Origin: Aliivibrio fischeri ATCC 7744 = JCM 18803 = DSM 507
Lineage (GTDB): Bacteria; Pseudomonadota; Gammaproteobacteria; Enterobacterales; Vibrionaceae
Length of the DNA stretch: 64,000 nucleotides
Assembly (NCBI RefSeq): GCF_023983475.1
Contig: NZ_CP092712.1
Span: 1,550,001 to 1,614,000, forward strand
Direction of reading: 5' to 3'
The notes under the pieces are model-generated. The model saw only the letters and a program-made list of their open reading frames with translations. It searched no databases and was not told the origin of the DNA. Below, piece after piece: positions 63,609-64,000 of the stretch; the stretch's first letter is position 1; each line of letters begins with the position of its first letter. The translations under genes were made by a program, and so were the position numbers.

Positions 63609-64000
63609 ATGAATAAATTAGTTGTTTTAGGTAGCGTAAACGCAGACCACGTTCTTCAAGTTGCTTCATTCCCTCGCCCAGGCGAGACGTTACACGGTCA
63701 CAGCTATTCCGTTATTCCTGGTGGCAAAGGCGCAAACCAAGCGGTTGCGGCGGCACGTTTAGGTGCTGATATCGCATTTATCGCAAGCGTGGGTGATGAC
63801 AGTTTTGGCCACCAGATGATTGAAGCTTTTCAGTTTGATGGCATTAATACCGAAGCGGTCATGATAGAAGAAAATACACCAACCGGCATTGCGATGATCC
63901 AAGTGGCTGCAACTGGCGAAAACAGCATTTGTATTTCAGCAGAAGCAAATGCGCGTTTAACGGCAGATCGTATTGCGCCTCATCACGGATTAATCGAAGC
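63609..64000 (+). CDS. rbsK: Ribokinase RbsK, 5' part
   Basis: The first 130 codons only; the gene continues past the window. It begins MNKLVVLGSVNADHVLQVAS and has the PfkB-family N-terminal signature PGGKGANQAVAAARLGADI. Phosphorylates ribose to ribose-5-phosphate. 190 bp after rbsB, same strand. Confidence 0.94.
   Translation, partial: MNKLVVLGSVNADHVLQVASFPRPGETLHGHSYSVIPGGKGANQAVAAARLGADIAFIASVGDDSFGHQMIEAFQFDGINTEAVMIEENTPTGIAMIQVAATGENSICISAEANARLTADRIAPHHGLIE

Noticed and set aside
1-64000. CRISPR arrays, tRNA/rRNA genes, integrases or transposases
   Set aside because: No regularly spaced direct repeats and no such gene or RNA structure was recognised in any part of the window.

Overview
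The window reads as chromosomal DNA of a marine gammaproteobacterium of the Vibrionaceae, most likely Aliivibrio. The grounds are the AT-rich sequence, a Vibrio-type NorM, a PBPRA1643-family SEC-C protein, NagK, a MobB-MoeA fusion, an rbsDACBK operon and an ERIC-like intergenic repeat. No rRNA, tRNA, CRISPR array, transposase or phage gene was seen. Family names come from motif recognition by eye; no database search was run.

Layout. 1-2861: the end of a probable tungstate/molybdate ABC transporter, then mobA and a mobB-moeA fusion (molybdenum cofactor). 2.9-11.7 kb: an auxiliary type VI secretion (T6SS) module. On the minus strand, hcp, vgrG, a DUF4123 adaptor and an 815-aa LysM effector lie behind a sigma-54-like promoter; they converge on two tandem FGE-like lipoprotein genes, the probable immunity genes. 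A 1.48-kb tandem duplication copied one immunity gene together with the last codons of the effector. 12.0-19.0 kb: a type I restriction-modification island (hsdM, hsdS with a probable frameshift, hsdR) plus a YgjP-like metallopeptidase. 19.0-20.5 kb: three unrecognised small genes, one with 54-residue repeats. 20.7-30.5 kb: ordinary core genes (SEC-C protein, nagK, tapT, fatty-acid hydroxylase family, abgT, NlpC/P60, DUF3802, fructosamine kinase family, CPXCG protein, ribE, norM).

30.6-50.2 kb is the most striking block. It holds three periplasmic Cys-type sulfatases, a radical-SAM sulfatase maturase, a cysteine-poor FGE-like lipoprotein, LysR and AraC regulators, a complete MoxR-DUF58-DUF4381-VWA-VWA/TPR-BatD operon, an octaheme cytochrome c with a HEAT/TPR tail, and a haem-less secreted paralogue of that tail. 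A shared inverted repeat, ATAAC-N5-GTTAT, lies in the sulfatase 1/2 divergent promoter (equidistant from both start codons), upstream of sulfatase 3 and upstream of moxR. This suggests one regulon.

50.3-52.1 kb: a small iron/cofactor cluster. A NifW-like gene and an unknown gene are divergent from DUF134 regulator, NifX-like and NqrM-like genes, with twin 12-bp palindromes in the promoter. 52.1-59.0 kb: an ERIC-like repeat, small lipoproteins and secreted proteins, YccF, a DEAD-box helicase, an alpha/beta hydrolase and a 53-aa CxxC protein. 59.4 kb to the end: the ribose operon rbsDACB and a truncated rbsK, with paired RbsR-type operator sequences upstream.
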